Below are positions 8,206-17,900 of a DNA stretch of 28,823 nt, piece after piece; positions within the stretch are counted from its first letter, which is position 1, and every line of letters begins with the position of its first letter. Source of the DNA: Sutterella sp. (lineage in GTDB: Bacteria; Pseudomonadota; Gammaproteobacteria; Burkholderiales; Burkholderiaceae_F); assembly GCA_020025955.1 (NCBI GenBank), contig JAHHRF010000019.1, forward strand, positions 1 through 28,823, read 5' to 3'. The notes under the pieces are model-generated. The model did no database searches, was not told the DNA's origin, and saw only the letters and a list, made by a program, of their open reading frames with translations. Made by a program: the position numbers and the translations under genes.

Positions 8206-9456
8206 ATGACCGTGACCGTATTGCCTGATGTGAAAGCCCATTTGGAGGCGCTCGCCCAAGAACCTGCCGTTCAAAAGGCCTTAGGGATTTGCGCTGACGA
8301 AGTGGATCGTGCTTTAAAAGAGCAGATTGCCATTTCCGAAGTCGAATCCCCCACCTTTGCGGAAGGCAATCGCGCCAAGGTCTTTGCGCAATTGCTCAAA
8401 GACTATGGTCTCACGGACGTTGTGATTGACCCGAGTGGCAATGTGGTGGGACGCCGCCCTGGGACCGGTAACGGTCCTACCGTAGCCGTCGCCGCGCACT
8501 TGGATACGGTGTTTCCTGCGGGGACCGACGTCAAGGTTCGCCAAGAAGGTAACGTCCTTTATGGGCCTGGGATTGGGGATAACGCGAGCGGGCTTCGTAG
8601 CGTCCTGCAGGTTCTTCGTGCCTTAGAAGGGGCCGGCGTACAAACCCAAGGGGACTTGTTACTCGTCGGGACCGTCGGGGAAGAAGGTAACGGTGACATT
8701 AAGGGCGCTAAAGCCCTCTTTGATGGGTCTCGTCAGATTGACGGCTTTGTGGCGCTCGATATGGCCAACGTTTACACCGTTCAGAATGGCGCCACGGGGG
8801 CCCATCGTTGGCGCTTAGCCATTGAAGGGGAAGGGGGCCATAGCTACATTGACTTTGGTCGTGTGCCCTCCGCCATTCATGCAATGTGTCGAGCTGGCGC
8901 CGAAGTCGCCGACATCACCGTTCCGAAAGATCCCAAAACCACCTTTACGATTGGCACGATTAAGGGCGGCACTACCGTTAACACCATTGCCGCTCGCTGC
9001 GAAGTGGATGTGGACTTGCGTAGTGTCGACTTACCTACTTTAGAGGCGCTTGAAGCCAAAGTGTTGGGGATTTTTGAAGCCGCCGTTGCCGCGGAAAACG
9101 CCCGTTGGCCGGACGCTCCAGCGTCCCTCCACTTAAAGCTCGTTAAAACCCAGATTGGGAATCGCCCTGCCGGGATGCGCCCTGATGACTGCCCCGCGGT
9201 TCAGAGTGCCTTGGGTGCGATGGCTGTGATGGGCTTAGAAGTAAAGCGCTTGGGGCCGAGTTCCACCGACTGCAATAAGCCCATGAGCATGAATATTCCG
9301 GCGGTTTGCTTAGGGACCGGCGGGGAAAGCCACAATGAGCATAGCCTCAAAGAATTCTTTGTGGCGGACCATATTGAACGCGGTCCGCAGTTAGCCATCT
9401 TGACGTTATTGGGTTTAGTGGGCACCGAAACGAGTGCTCCCTTGTTGAAGCGTTAA
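8206..9456 (+). CDS. M20-family metallopeptidase (aminopeptidase/carboxypeptidase-like hydrolase)
   Basis: This 416-residue protein has no signal peptide, so it is probably a cytoplasmic zinc-dependent hydrolase of short peptides or acylated amino acids. The di-metal centre typical of the M20 clan is readable: His98 and Asp100 in AAHLDTVFP, bridging Asp125 in GIGDNASG, the catalytic Glu159-Glu160 pair in GTVGEEGNGD, Asp185 in ALDMANV, and a late His in GGESHNEHS. The middle part (GGHSYIDFGRVPSAIHA, then TFTIGTIKGGTTVNTIAA) is the dimerisation/lid domain signature of the family. Length is typical. TAAGGAG at 8190-8196 supports the ATG. It stands alone between a long upstream region and its own terminator. 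M20 enzymes of different specificity look alike, so I give no symbol or substrate. Confidence 0.88.
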   Translation: MTVTVLPDVKAHLEALAQEPAVQKALGICADEVDRALKEQIAISEVESPTFAEGNRAKVFAQLLKDYGLTDVVIDPSGNVVGRRPGTGNGPTVAVAAHLDTVFPAGTDVKVRQEGNVLYGPGIGDNASGLRSVLQVLRALEGAGVQTQGDLLLVGTVGEEGNGDIKGAKALFDGSRQIDGFVALDMANVYTVQNGATGAHRWRLAIEGEGGHSYIDFGRVPSAIHAMCRAGAEVADITVPKDPKTTFTIGTIKGGTTVNTIAARCEVDVDLRSVDLPTLEALEAKVLGIFEAAVAAENARWPDAPASLHLKLVKTQIGNRPAGMRPDDCPAVQSALGAMAVMGLEVKRLGPSSTDCNKPMSMNIPAVCLGTGGESHNEHSLKEFFVADHIERGPQLAILTLLGLVGTETSAPLLKR

Positions 9457-9484
9457 GTTTGAGTTTTTGAGCGTTCTCAGAATT

Positions 9485-9521
9485 AAGAGCGATTGCCTCG
9501 CGTGGGTGATCGCTCTTTTTT
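9485..9521 (+). terminator. Intrinsic terminator after the M20 peptidase
   Basis: AGAGCGAT (9486-9493) pairs with ATCGCTCT (9509-9516) across a 15-base loop, followed by a T-run to 9521. Confidence 0.85.
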
Positions 9522-9976
9522 CGTGCTCACACCCCCCATCCATCCAACTCAGGCAAAACGTCTGGACCTGTCGCCAAGCGGCAACAAAAACGCCTACTTT
9601 TTTGACAGGGGCAATCTTCAAGTGTCAAGCGAGAGAAGGGAAAGCATCGAATTGCTAAAAAGTGGGATATGCAAATTCTGTGACCCAAACGCCCCACGAA
9701 AACTCCCCTTGAACTCTTGGAATGACCTTGGGAAAACCCTCACGCCGACTTCGCACTCATCGATACCTTGAGGGTGACAAGACCGTGCCTCTCAACTCAC
9801 CAAGACCACCTTGAAAAGCCCTAAGGAAGAGAAGGGCACTACGAAAGGGAAGAAAAACAAAGGACAAGAAGGAGTCCTTCGGTTAAGGACGATACGCACT
9901 CGTCTTAACCCAAAAACTATTTTCCTCACCGCCACGCACGATGAAGCCTCAACCCAGGGTGACACCACCCCAGTGT

Positions 9977-9996
9977 TGTAAACGCATTCGTTTACA
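9977..9996. promoter_or_regulatory. Operator-like inverted repeat upstream of the trimeric autotransporter
   Basis: TGTAAACG and CGTTTACA form a perfect 8-base inverted repeat with a CATT centre. It lies about 65 bases before the likely -10 of the gene at 10122. The half sites resemble those of LacI/GalR-family regulators, but with a wider centre. The binding protein is unknown. Confidence 0.45.
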
Positions 9997-10060
9997 CAAA
10001 ATGTTTCCCCTTCATGCTTGGGGGGAGTGTGCAAGTGAACCCTCTTTTTTAGACTGTGCC

Positions 10061-10066
10061 TACAAT
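10061..10066 (+). promoter_or_regulatory. Possible -10 element of the trimeric autotransporter gene
   Basis: TACAAT lies within CCTACAATCGG, the same 11-mer seen before the second S8 autotransporter. No convincing -35 sits at normal spacing. The start codon is 56 bases downstream. Confidence 0.35.
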
Positions 10067-10121
10067 CGGCTCGCTAGGCGCTTTTAGGTCTGGCCAAACA
10101 CAACAATTCTGAGAGGTTCCT

Positions 10122-10853
10122 ATGAAAATCAACAATGTGCTCCTCACCGCGCTCTTCGCTATTGCCCTTCCGATGGGGGCGGTCGAAGCGGCTGATGGGC
10201 CGACGCTTAAGGGCAAGCCCGAAGACCCCGCCAATGGTAAGGATGTTTATGCCGTCGACCAAAAGGTGGAGAAGAACAAGTCCGATATTGAAACTCTGAC
10301 TAAAGAAGTTAGCGATGCTAAGACGAAGTTCGACACGTTAAGTCCTCAGGTAAAAGAAAATGAGAAGCGTGTTAAGGAAAATGCCGAAAAGATCGGCAAG
10401 CTTGATGATCGCGTAAAGAAGGCTGAAGAGAGCGTAGCCAGTGCTGAAAAGAGCACTAAAGAGAACTCGGCCAAAGTCAAAGCCAATCAGGGCATCATTG
10501 ACGATCACAGCAAGAAGATTGCTCAGCACGACAAGGACATCGAAGGTCTGAAGAAGCAGCGCGAAACCTCGGAAGCCGACTTAGCCGCCGCCACCGCCCG
10601 CATCAAAGAAATCAATGATGAGAAGAACCGTGGCTTGGCCTCGCAAGCGGCCTTGTCGGGGTTGTTCCAGCCCTATACCGTGGGTCGCATGAATGTGTCC
10701 GCTGCGTTTGGGGGCTATAAGTCCGAGCAGGGGATTGCAGTGGGGACGGGGTTCCGCTACAGCGAAAACTTTGCGGTGAAGGGTGGTGTCGCCACCAACC
10801 TTAAGCATGCAAGTGGCGTTGCGTATAACGTCGGGGCGAACTTCGAATTCTAA
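10122..10853 (+). CDS. Small trimeric (YadA-type) autotransporter, stalk only
   Basis: This 243-residue protein has a Sec signal peptide at 1-23 (hydrophobic core, cleavage near VEA/ADG). A long charged region, about 45-175, has the Lys/Glu-rich heptad-like pattern of a coiled-coil stalk. The YadA membrane-anchor domain follows from about 170 (RGLASQAALSGLFQPY, VGRMNVSAAFGGY) and ends in NFEF with terminal Phe. Three chains would form one 12-strand barrel with a short coiled-coil projecting outward. There is no head or collar domain of the kind that binds host ligands in YadA, so it is close to the minimum for this family. GAGAGG at 10111-10116 is its ribosome site. It is a single gene with a double-hairpin end. 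It could be an adhesin or a stalk that spaces the outer membrane from another layer; I cannot tell which. Confidence 0.87.
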   Translation: MKINNVLLTALFAIALPMGAVEAADGPTLKGKPEDPANGKDVYAVDQKVEKNKSDIETLTKEVSDAKTKFDTLSPQVKENEKRVKENAEKIGKLDDRVKKAEESVASAEKSTKENSAKVKANQGIIDDHSKKIAQHDKDIEGLKKQRETSEADLAAATARIKEINDEKNRGLASQAALSGLFQPYTVGRMNVSAAFGGYKSEQGIAVGTGFRYSENFAVKGGVATNLKHASGVAYNVGANFEF

Positions 10854-10900
10854 GGGCGTGGGCGAATGTAAAACGCCTGACTTAATCGTTCGAAGCTTCC

Positions 10901-10921
10901 TTTGACGGGTTTGCCGTCAAA
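10901..10921 (+). repeat. Perfect hairpin preceding the terminator
   Basis: TTTGACGG (10901-10908) pairs exactly with CCGTCAAA (10914-10921), with a five-base loop. It sits five bases before the terminator and may protect the 3' end of the mRNA. Confidence 0.6.
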
Positions 10922-10926
10922 CGAAG

Positions 10927-10953
10927 GGCGACAGGGTTTCCTGTCGCCTTTTT
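10927..10953 (+). terminator. Intrinsic terminator after the trimeric autotransporter
   Basis: GGCGACAGG (10927-10935) pairs perfectly with CCTGTCGCC (10940-10948) across GTTT, followed by five T. Confidence 0.92.
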
Positions 10954-11084
10954 GTGCTTTTAAAGGGGGTAATCCCTATAGAAGGGGCTCTTCGATTGTG
11001 TGCGACGAAAGATGACGCAACAACGGGCGATAATACACGGTAACCTTTAGTGGTGACCGTTTATCGTTTAAGGGCCCAGCCTTC

Positions 11085-14000
11085 ATGATCCATACCCTGT
11101 ACTCCAATAGTTATCGCGTATTGCGTGAACTCTTAAAGAGCAATATCCGTGAACAAATCCGTACCTCCTTGACTGAGGCGTTGAGCGCCTCCCCCGATGG
11201 GGAAGGGGTCGGCGCCTGTTTTGAGCAGGCGGTGGTGGCCACGGGCAGTGCTGGGGTCGCAGAAGACTTAACTCGCTTTTTTGCGCATGATGAAACGCTC
11301 TCGAGCTGGGTGGACTTAAAGCGTTTGTCCACGTGGCAGGGGGACCAGGTTTATGGATCTTATTTGGCCGCTGGTCACATGGATGCCGTGTGGGTCATCT
11401 ACGGCATTCTGAAGGACGAAACCTTTGTGGGTCGCTTTGATCGACTTCGTCAGTATTTAACGAAGACCGATGACGAGGGCGTTCGTTATACGAAGTCGGA
11501 CGGGGAAATCTTCTCCTTAGCCGCACGCCTCTATAGCCTCTTGACGATGTACTTTACCCATCGCCCGGATTGGCTCTTTAGTTGGCTGTTGCGAGACGAC
11601 GCGAAAACGCTGCCCGCACTTCAGACGCCCGAGTGGCGAGACTTTGCTCGAGCCCTAGAAGGGGCGATTGGGCGTGATGCGGCCGCCTTCTTTTCTTTTG
11701 CGCGCTACGCCTATAAGGACGAGAAAAAGGACGTGGGCTACCAGCGTGCGTTGGACGACCTAGCGTGGCAGTCCGCCCTCTTTATTGAACTCTGTCGCCG
11801 TCATCCGACGTGGGCAGGGTTAAAGGTCTTTACGCAATTCAAAACAAAATACGAGGCCCTTTTAAAGACGGTGCAGTCCATGAAGACGGACGCCCATGTG
11901 GTCTTGCCCTTTGATTTGCCGCCTAACTTCTTGACGACCTTCCGTGCGATGGCGGGGATGCCGCGAACGAATGACTTGGGTCAGGTGGACGACACGCTCT
12001 CCACCCCCAACTTATGGTTCTACGTTTTAAACCCCTCGGGGGACTTCTGGTTTGATTGGGCCTTTGCCCCAGAAAAAACCGATGGGTCTCTGCCCGTCGC
12101 CTCAGCGCGTCCTGGGAATCCTTTGTTGATGAGCTGCGGTCGCTCGACGCGTGCCGTGATTGACCGTTTGTGGCGCTTTACGGCAGCCGACGTTTCCTCT
12201 CACGACTTCCTCTTTGAAGAGCGTGACGATAAAGCCTTGACGCTTGAAGAAGCCCGAGGCGTAACCCGCTTTGAAGACGAAGCCCCGGTGGACACGTTCC
12301 AGTACGTGCCGCCTCGTCTTGAAAGCGTCCCCTTTGAGCGCGAAGAAGTGAGCCTTTGGGGCGTGCCCCCGGAGACGGGAACCCTTTTACAAGGGATTCA
12401 ACGTGCGATTTTCAAAAATACGACGACGCTCTCCTGGGGGGAAATGCCCCTGAAAGACGGGCGCCGTCAGGATCAATCCTTTACGTTACTCAAAGCCCCC
12501 ACCGCCACGCGTGAAGTGGACGCCGTGATGGAGGCCATTCTTACTTTCTTAAACGACGAGAACGCGCGCTCCACGAGCCCCTTGGGGTCAGACGAAACCG
12601 GTCCCTATCGTCCCGAAGATATTGTTGTTTTAACGCCCAACTTGGATGAAAAGGCGTCCTTAATTAAGCGCGCCCTCTTTAGCCTGGAAGGGCAGGGGCG
12701 TGGGTTCCCGGCACGTGTCGTGGGCGAAAGCCTCTTAGAAGAAGACGCCATGAGTCAGGCGGTGTTGGCGTTACTCAACTTCGTGTTAGGCCGCGCAGAA
12801 AACGCTGACTTTAAGGCGTTATTAGGGTTGTCTGCCGTACGCGAAGCGCTGGGGTTGAGCGAAGACGACGTCAAGGTCGCGGGCGCTTGGCTCGATGAAG
12901 CAGGCTACCGCTTTGGGTTAAGCGATGCGCACTTGGACGGTTTAGACGCAAGCGCCTTTTCGACGGACAAGGGGATGAACCTCACGCGCACCTTAGAGCG
13001 GTTGCTCTTGAGTGAACTCTTGCCTGAAGGCTCTTGGGCGAGCTTTGACGACGTGATGCCCATGTCTGGGGAGCGCTTTGGTCAGTGGGTAGCCGTGGCG
13101 GATCGCCCGGAATTGCTCCACACCTTGCTGCGTTTTGTGGAAGGCTTAGAGGCGGTGCGTTGTGCTGCCGCCCAGCCCAACCCCTTGGTCTATTGGCACG
13201 GGGTGGTGGCCAGCGCCATTGAGACGCTCTTGACCCCCACGTCGGGTCGTGCCACGTACTCCAATGAGTCCATCTTGAAGATTCTGAACCGCGTGTGTTT
13301 GGACGGGGTGGAGACGGCGCCCGACGATGAGGTCGATCCTTTGCCCGCCCTCGAAGTGCCTTTGAGTTTGGTGCGAGACGGCATTGAGCGCCTCTTGAAA
13401 ACCCAAACCAAGCCCTTAATGCGCACGGACGCCGTCACTTTTGCCGATATGAACACCTTGCGTGGGGTGGCCTCGCCCGTTGTGATCATCTTTGGTCTTG
13501 ATGAAGAGAGCCACTTCCCTGGTGTCACCCGCACCGATGAATTTGACCTCATCAGTCAGTTCCCGCGCCGTGGCGACCGTGATCGTCGTCAAGATAACGC
13601 CAACCTCTTTTTGGATGCCCTCTTAAGCGCAGAGCGTGAATTAATCCTGAGTTACGTTTCGGGCACGGGCTCGGCACAAAAAGACCCTTGCAGTTTGGTG
13701 AGCATCTTGACCGATTGGCTGGATGGGGAATTGGAAAAAGCAGGAACGCAATCCTTAATGCCGTACCGCCACAGTGTGCCGTTAAGCGTTAAGGATGCCC
13801 GCAACTTTTCTTCAAAACTCGAGCGCTTTCAGTCGCACAACCCCGTGCTCTGTGAGGCGATTCAGACCGAGGACCCAACCCCCGTGCCCCCCTTTGGGAA
13901 TGCGGGGCTGGTGCTCGCGCGCACCTTGTCCGTGGACGACTTAGGGCAATTCGTGAAGAACCCTGAAGGCTTTGCCTTGAAGCGTTTGGGGCTGCGTGCC

Positions 14001-14894
14001 GACGGCTTAGAAGAGGCAGCAGAACGCTACCAAGTCGTTGATAACGACTACTTAACGCGTGCGTTGCGACTGCGCGAAGCGTGGACGGCTACGACCGAAG
14101 GGGCGCTCACCGCCTTACAAGGTCAGTGGGTAAACGACCCCACATTGGGTGTGCCTGAAGTGCGTCCTGAAATGGTGGCGGCAATTGGCGACGCCATGAC
14201 TCGCTTGGCGCAGCACTATACCCAAAAGACGGGCGGTCGCGCGATGACGACCCCGCAATCCTTCTGGGTGGAATTTGACGCCATGGGTCCGCTTCGTGCG
14301 GGCTGGGGTGAGCCCCTTGAGACGGGGAAGGAACCCACTCTAGATGAGACAACGGGAGAACCCAACAACGGCACCTTGATGCTCACGGGGACGCTCTCGG
14401 GGGGCACCGACGAAGACCCTTCAGGACTTCCCAATGAACTCATTACGGTCTATCCCGGGTGTGGACAGCCCCGCCACGTTTTGGGTCAAATTTTGCTGAT
14501 GGGCTTAGTGGAAGCCGCGAGCAGTCAAGGGCTCACTGCACTAGAGGGCATTACGTCCACCGTGGTCACCTTTGAGGACGACAAGAAAGCCAAAGACCGT
14601 TCGCCCTTAGTCTTAAAAGCCCTCTCGGCTTGGCAGCCCGTCGACGGCTTCATTGTTCGAGATAAGGCCTATGCGGCCCTCATGGAAGCGGTTAAGGCGT
14701 ACTTTGACTCGAGCGACACCGCCATGCGTGAAGACGACGAAACGGGGCTCGCCATTTTGATGGCGTTAGATTACGGTCAGAGCGACGACAAAGTCAGTTG
14801 GTGGCGCCGTGGGTTATCGAGCGATGAAATCCGCCATAAGAGCGAACGCTATACCGAGCTCTTTAAAGCGTTTGAAGCCGCCTTGCATCTTTGA
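11085..14894 (+). CDS. recC: Exodeoxyribonuclease V gamma subunit RecC
   Basis: This 1269-residue subunit belongs to the RecBCD helicase-nuclease, which processes double-strand ends and responds to Chi sites; RecC splits the strands and scans for Chi. The N terminus MIHTLYSNSYRVLRELL matches the characteristic RecC opening. A conserved RecC block is visible in the second half (MNTLRGVASPVVIIFGLDE, then QFPRRGDRDRRQDNANLFLD and LLSAERELILSYVSG). Helicase motifs are degenerate, as expected for the inactive helicase fold of RecC. It is somewhat longer than the E. coli protein. A weak AAGGG precedes the ATG and no obvious promoter was found, although GATAAT at 11029-11034 could be a -10. It heads a recC-recB-recD operon; recB starts eight bases after its stop codon. 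The absence of an intervening ptrA-like gene differs from E. coli. Confidence 0.93.
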   Translation: MIHTLYSNSYRVLRELLKSNIREQIRTSLTEALSASPDGEGVGACFEQAVVATGSAGVAEDLTRFFAHDETLSSWVDLKRLSTWQGDQVYGSYLAAGHMDAVWVIYGILKDETFVGRFDRLRQYLTKTDDEGVRYTKSDGEIFSLAARLYSLLTMYFTHRPDWLFSWLLRDDAKTLPALQTPEWRDFARALEGAIGRDAAAFFSFARYAYKDEKKDVGYQRALDDLAWQSALFIELCRRHPTWAGLKVFTQFKTKYEALLKTVQSMKTDAHVVLPFDLPPNFLTTFRAMAGMPRTNDLGQVDDTLSTPNLWFYVLNPSGDFWFDWAFAPEKTDGSLPVASARPGNPLLMSCGRSTRAVIDRLWRFTAADVSSHDFLFEERDDKALTLEEARGVTRFEDEAPVDTFQYVPPRLESVPFEREEVSLWGVPPETGTLLQGIQRAIFKNTTTLSWGEMPLKDGRRQDQSFTLLKAPTATREVDAVMEAILTFLNDENARSTSPLGSDETGPYRPEDIVVLTPNLDEKASLIKRALFSLEGQGRGFPARVVGESLLEEDAMSQAVLALLNFVLGRAENADFKALLGLSAVREALGLSEDDVKVAGAWLDEAGYRFGLSDAHLDGLDASAFSTDKGMNLTRTLERLLLSELLPEGSWASFDDVMPMSGERFGQWVAVADRPELLHTLLRFVEGLEAVRCAAAQPNPLVYWHGVVASAIETLLTPTSGRATYSNESILKILNRVCLDGVETAPDDEVDPLPALEVPLSLVRDGIERLLKTQTKPLMRTDAVTFADMNTLRGVASPVVIIFGLDEESHFPGVTRTDEFDLISQFPRRGDRDRRQDNANLFLDALLSAERELILSYVSGTGSAQKDPCSLVSILTDWLDGELEKAGTQSLMPYRHSVPLSVKDARNFSSKLERFQSHNPVLCEAIQTEDPTPVPPFGNAGLVLARTLSVDDLGQFVKNPEGFALKRLGLRADGLEEAAERYQVVDNDYLTRALRLREAWTATTEGALTALQGQWVNDPTLGVPEVRPEMVAAIGDAMTRLAQHYTQKTGGRAMTTPQSFWVEFDAMGPLRAGWGEPLETGKEPTLDETTGEPNNGTLMLTGTLSGGTDEDPSGLPNELITVYPGCGQPRHVLGQILLMGLVEAASSQGLTALEGITSTVVTFEDDKKAKDRSPLVLKALSAWQPVDGFIVRDKAYAALMEAVKAYFDSSDTAMREDDETGLAILMALDYGQSDDKVSWWRRGLSSDEIRHKSERYTELFKAFEAALHL

Positions 14895-14897
14895 GGA
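14893..14897 (+). promoter_or_regulatory. Ribosome binding site selecting the recB start
   Basis: GAGGA overlaps the end of recC and lies four bases before ATG 14902. It supports that start over an in-frame ATG at 14809, deep inside recC, which would add 31 residues unlike any RecB N terminus. Confidence 0.6.
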
Positions 14898-14901
14898 CAC
14901 C

Positions 14902-17900
14902 ATGAATTCTTCTTTTGATTTAGTGAACGCCCCGTTGAGTGTCCCCACCTTGTTGGAGGCCTCCGCCGGCACCGGTAAAACCTATACGATTCAGCACTTA
15001 GTGGTGCGCTTACTGCTCGAGCGTCGAGGGGAGAGCGCCCCCTATAGCGTGGATGAACTCTGTTTGGTGACCTTTACGAAAGACGCCACCGCGGAATTGA
15101 AGTCGCGCATTCGTCGCATTTTGAATGTCGCCACACAAACCTTTATGACGGTGCCCGAGACGCCAGAAGGCCTGATGGGCGCCTTGTGGTCGGCTTGGGT
15201 CGAAAACCCCACGCGCATCTTGACGCCTGAGGTCTGTGACGGCTTGACAGGCGAGGCGCTTAAAGCCCGTTTAGCGCAAACGGTGTATGCCCGCTTGGTG
15301 GCGGCGCGCGATCAGTTTGACGACATCAAGATCCGTACGATTCACGCGTTTTGTAAAGACCTCTTGACCGAATTCGCCTTTGAAGCCGGGATTAACTTAG
15401 AAGCGAGCTTAGAAGAAGACGTCTCAGAACTCATTCTCGACGAGAGTGAGGCCTTTTTGCGCGAGCACATTAAGGGAATTGAAAGTGAGTCTGAGCGCGA
15501 TGCACTCCTTGCTTTAAACGCCAATCGCTGGACGTCTCTTTACTTAGCGATGACGACGTTACCGTCCGCTGTGACGGATGCGCGTTTCTTGGGGTGCAGT
15601 CTCACGCATATCGCCTTAAACGAGGGGGTGATTGACGAAAACGCCCCCGTGGTGCCCGTTACCAATACGGAAACGTTCTTCCATGCCTATTGCCGAACCG
15701 TTCCCCAACGGGTTCGTGAACGTATGCGTGAAGCGGGGCTCTTAGGTTACAGCGACCTGCTCACCGAGCTCTATCGCGTCACCCATGCCAAGAGCGCTTT
15801 GGACGAGGCGGCCCGAGACCGTTTAATTGCGACGGTTGCCAACACTTACCGCTGCGTCTTAGTGGACGAATTCCAAGATACCGACCCCATTCAGTACGCC
15901 ATCTTTAAGGGGCTCTTTATGCGTGCAGGCGACACTGGCTTATTGGGGTACGACCATGAGGATCGTCCCCACACGGCGCCCACGCGTTCGATTTTCTTTG
16001 TGGGGGATCCCAAGCAAAGTATCTATAGCTTCCGTGCGGCGGACTTAGAAACCTACTTTGAGGCCCGTGACTTTTTAGTGGCCTCTGGGGGCGTTGTCAA
16101 GCGCTTGGATACCAATTGGCGATCGTCGCCCGCGATGATTGCCGCCACGAATGCGCTCTTTGTGGGGTCGCCCGGTCAACAAACCTTTGTGCATCCGAAG
16201 TTGCAGTATTCGCCCGTAAACGCCGGTCAAACGCTCTCGGGACTTTGGAAGCGTAATGACACCGGCTGGATGAGCCTCTCGCCCTTGGAATTTTGGATGG
16301 GTGAGGGCCCGGTCACGTCCACGGACTATAAAGTGTTGGGGCCGGGTGCCATTGCCGAACAAATCGCGGGCATGATTAATGCGGGGTCGAAATCGTTAAC
16401 GACGCCGGGTGCCATCGTGATTCAGTGTGAACCCACGGACCCACAACGAAAAGACGACCCCATTGAGGTCACGGACGTTGAGGGGTCGCTTACGCGCGTT
16501 TGGGTGCGTGCGTTAGAACCTAAAGACTTTGCGGTCTTGGTGCGCAATCGCGCTCGCAATGCGGAACTCACTGACGCCTTTAAGGCGGTGGGTTTAGAAG
16601 TGAAAACGGACGAGGAGACCAGTATTTTCTCGACCCGTGAAGCGCAAGACCTCTATCAAACGTTAGAAGCCGTGTGCGACAGTCGCAATGCCCAGAAAGT
16701 GGATCGCTATTTAAGCAGTCTCTTCTTTGGGGCGAGTGCCGCCCAATTTAAAGCGTGGCGCGAAGACGAAGCCGCTTGGAGTGGGGTGCGTGCCGAGGTG
16801 CGCTCTCAATTAGAAGCCGCTCACCGTGATTGGCAACGCGTGGGGCTAGCGCGTGCTCTGGCGCCGTTACTTTATTCTGATGACGAGACGAAGACGCCCG
16901 GCGTCATTCACCGCTTAGCCCAACGCCAAGGCGGGGAGGCGAGCCTCATTCACATTGAGCATTTGGTGGATGTCTTAAACGAAGCCAGCCAACGCTACAA
17001 AACCCCAGATGGCCTCATGAGCTGGTTTGCGGAGCAGCGTGTTAAAGCACCCACGGGGGAACGTTTCACCACGCGCATCCATGGGGATGAAAACCGCGTG
17101 CAGATCGTCACGGTGCATAAGAGTAAGGGGCTTGAATACCCCGTGGTCTTTGTCTTTGGTGACTATAGTGCGAGACCGACCACGTTTAAGCAGCACGTCA
17201 ACCGCTATAGCGTAGATCGTTGGGCGGGGACGGGCTTAACCGGTGTCGCGTCGCCCTTGACCACCGTCACGGCCTTAGGGCTCACGGAGTCTGAGGGCGA
17301 TACCGTGGCCGACGATGAAGAAGCGCGTCGTTTAGCGTACGTGGCCGTTACCCGCGCGAAGTATCGTTGCGTGGTGAGTTTGCCCATTTTCTATTCCCGA
17401 GCCAAGACAATCACCTTTTACTTCAAGGGGTTTGAAAAGAGTGCTTGGGCACAAATTCTCTTTGAAGCAGAACCCACGCTCTACGGGGTGGGTACCGAGA
17501 AAAAGGGTCCCGTTGCCATCCTTTTTGACAAACTCAAAGGGGACGCGCGATTGGACGCCGTTGTCGAGTGGATCGCTCAGTGTCAGGACTTTTTGCGCAC
17601 TGAGCGCGGCTTTTCCACGACCGCCATTTTGGGAAGCACGCAGGTGGCGTTAACGCCCCCCGCGTCGGCGTCACTCTCTACCCAAGCGGCGTCTCGCATT
17701 CCGTCTCGCTGGGGTCGAAAGAGCTTTTCTAAACTCACGGCGCATGGAGACGATGCCCCCTATCGAGCGCGCTTTGGTCGTGAAGAAAAAGCGGAGCGTC
17801 TGCTCTTTGACAGCTTGGATTTCCCCCGTGGGGCAGCCGCTGGCACCGCGTTACACGAACTCTTTGAAGTCGTGGCGCCCGCCATGCAAACGGTTTTAAA

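Larger units (their letters stand above)
9522..10121. other. Intergenic region with hairpins and an operator-like palindrome
   Basis: No gene is supported. It contains two adjacent hairpins: AAGGAC 9860-9865 with GTCCTT 9874-9879, and GGTTAA+GACGA 9881-9892 with TCGTC+TTAACC 9900-9910. It also has the palindrome at 9977-9996 and a possible -10 at 10061. The rest shows nothing recognisable. Confidence 0.55.

Noticed and set aside
9493..9771. 92-residue open frame after the M20 peptidase
   Set aside because: Its start is within the terminator stem of the peptidase gene; no ribosome site or family resemblance.
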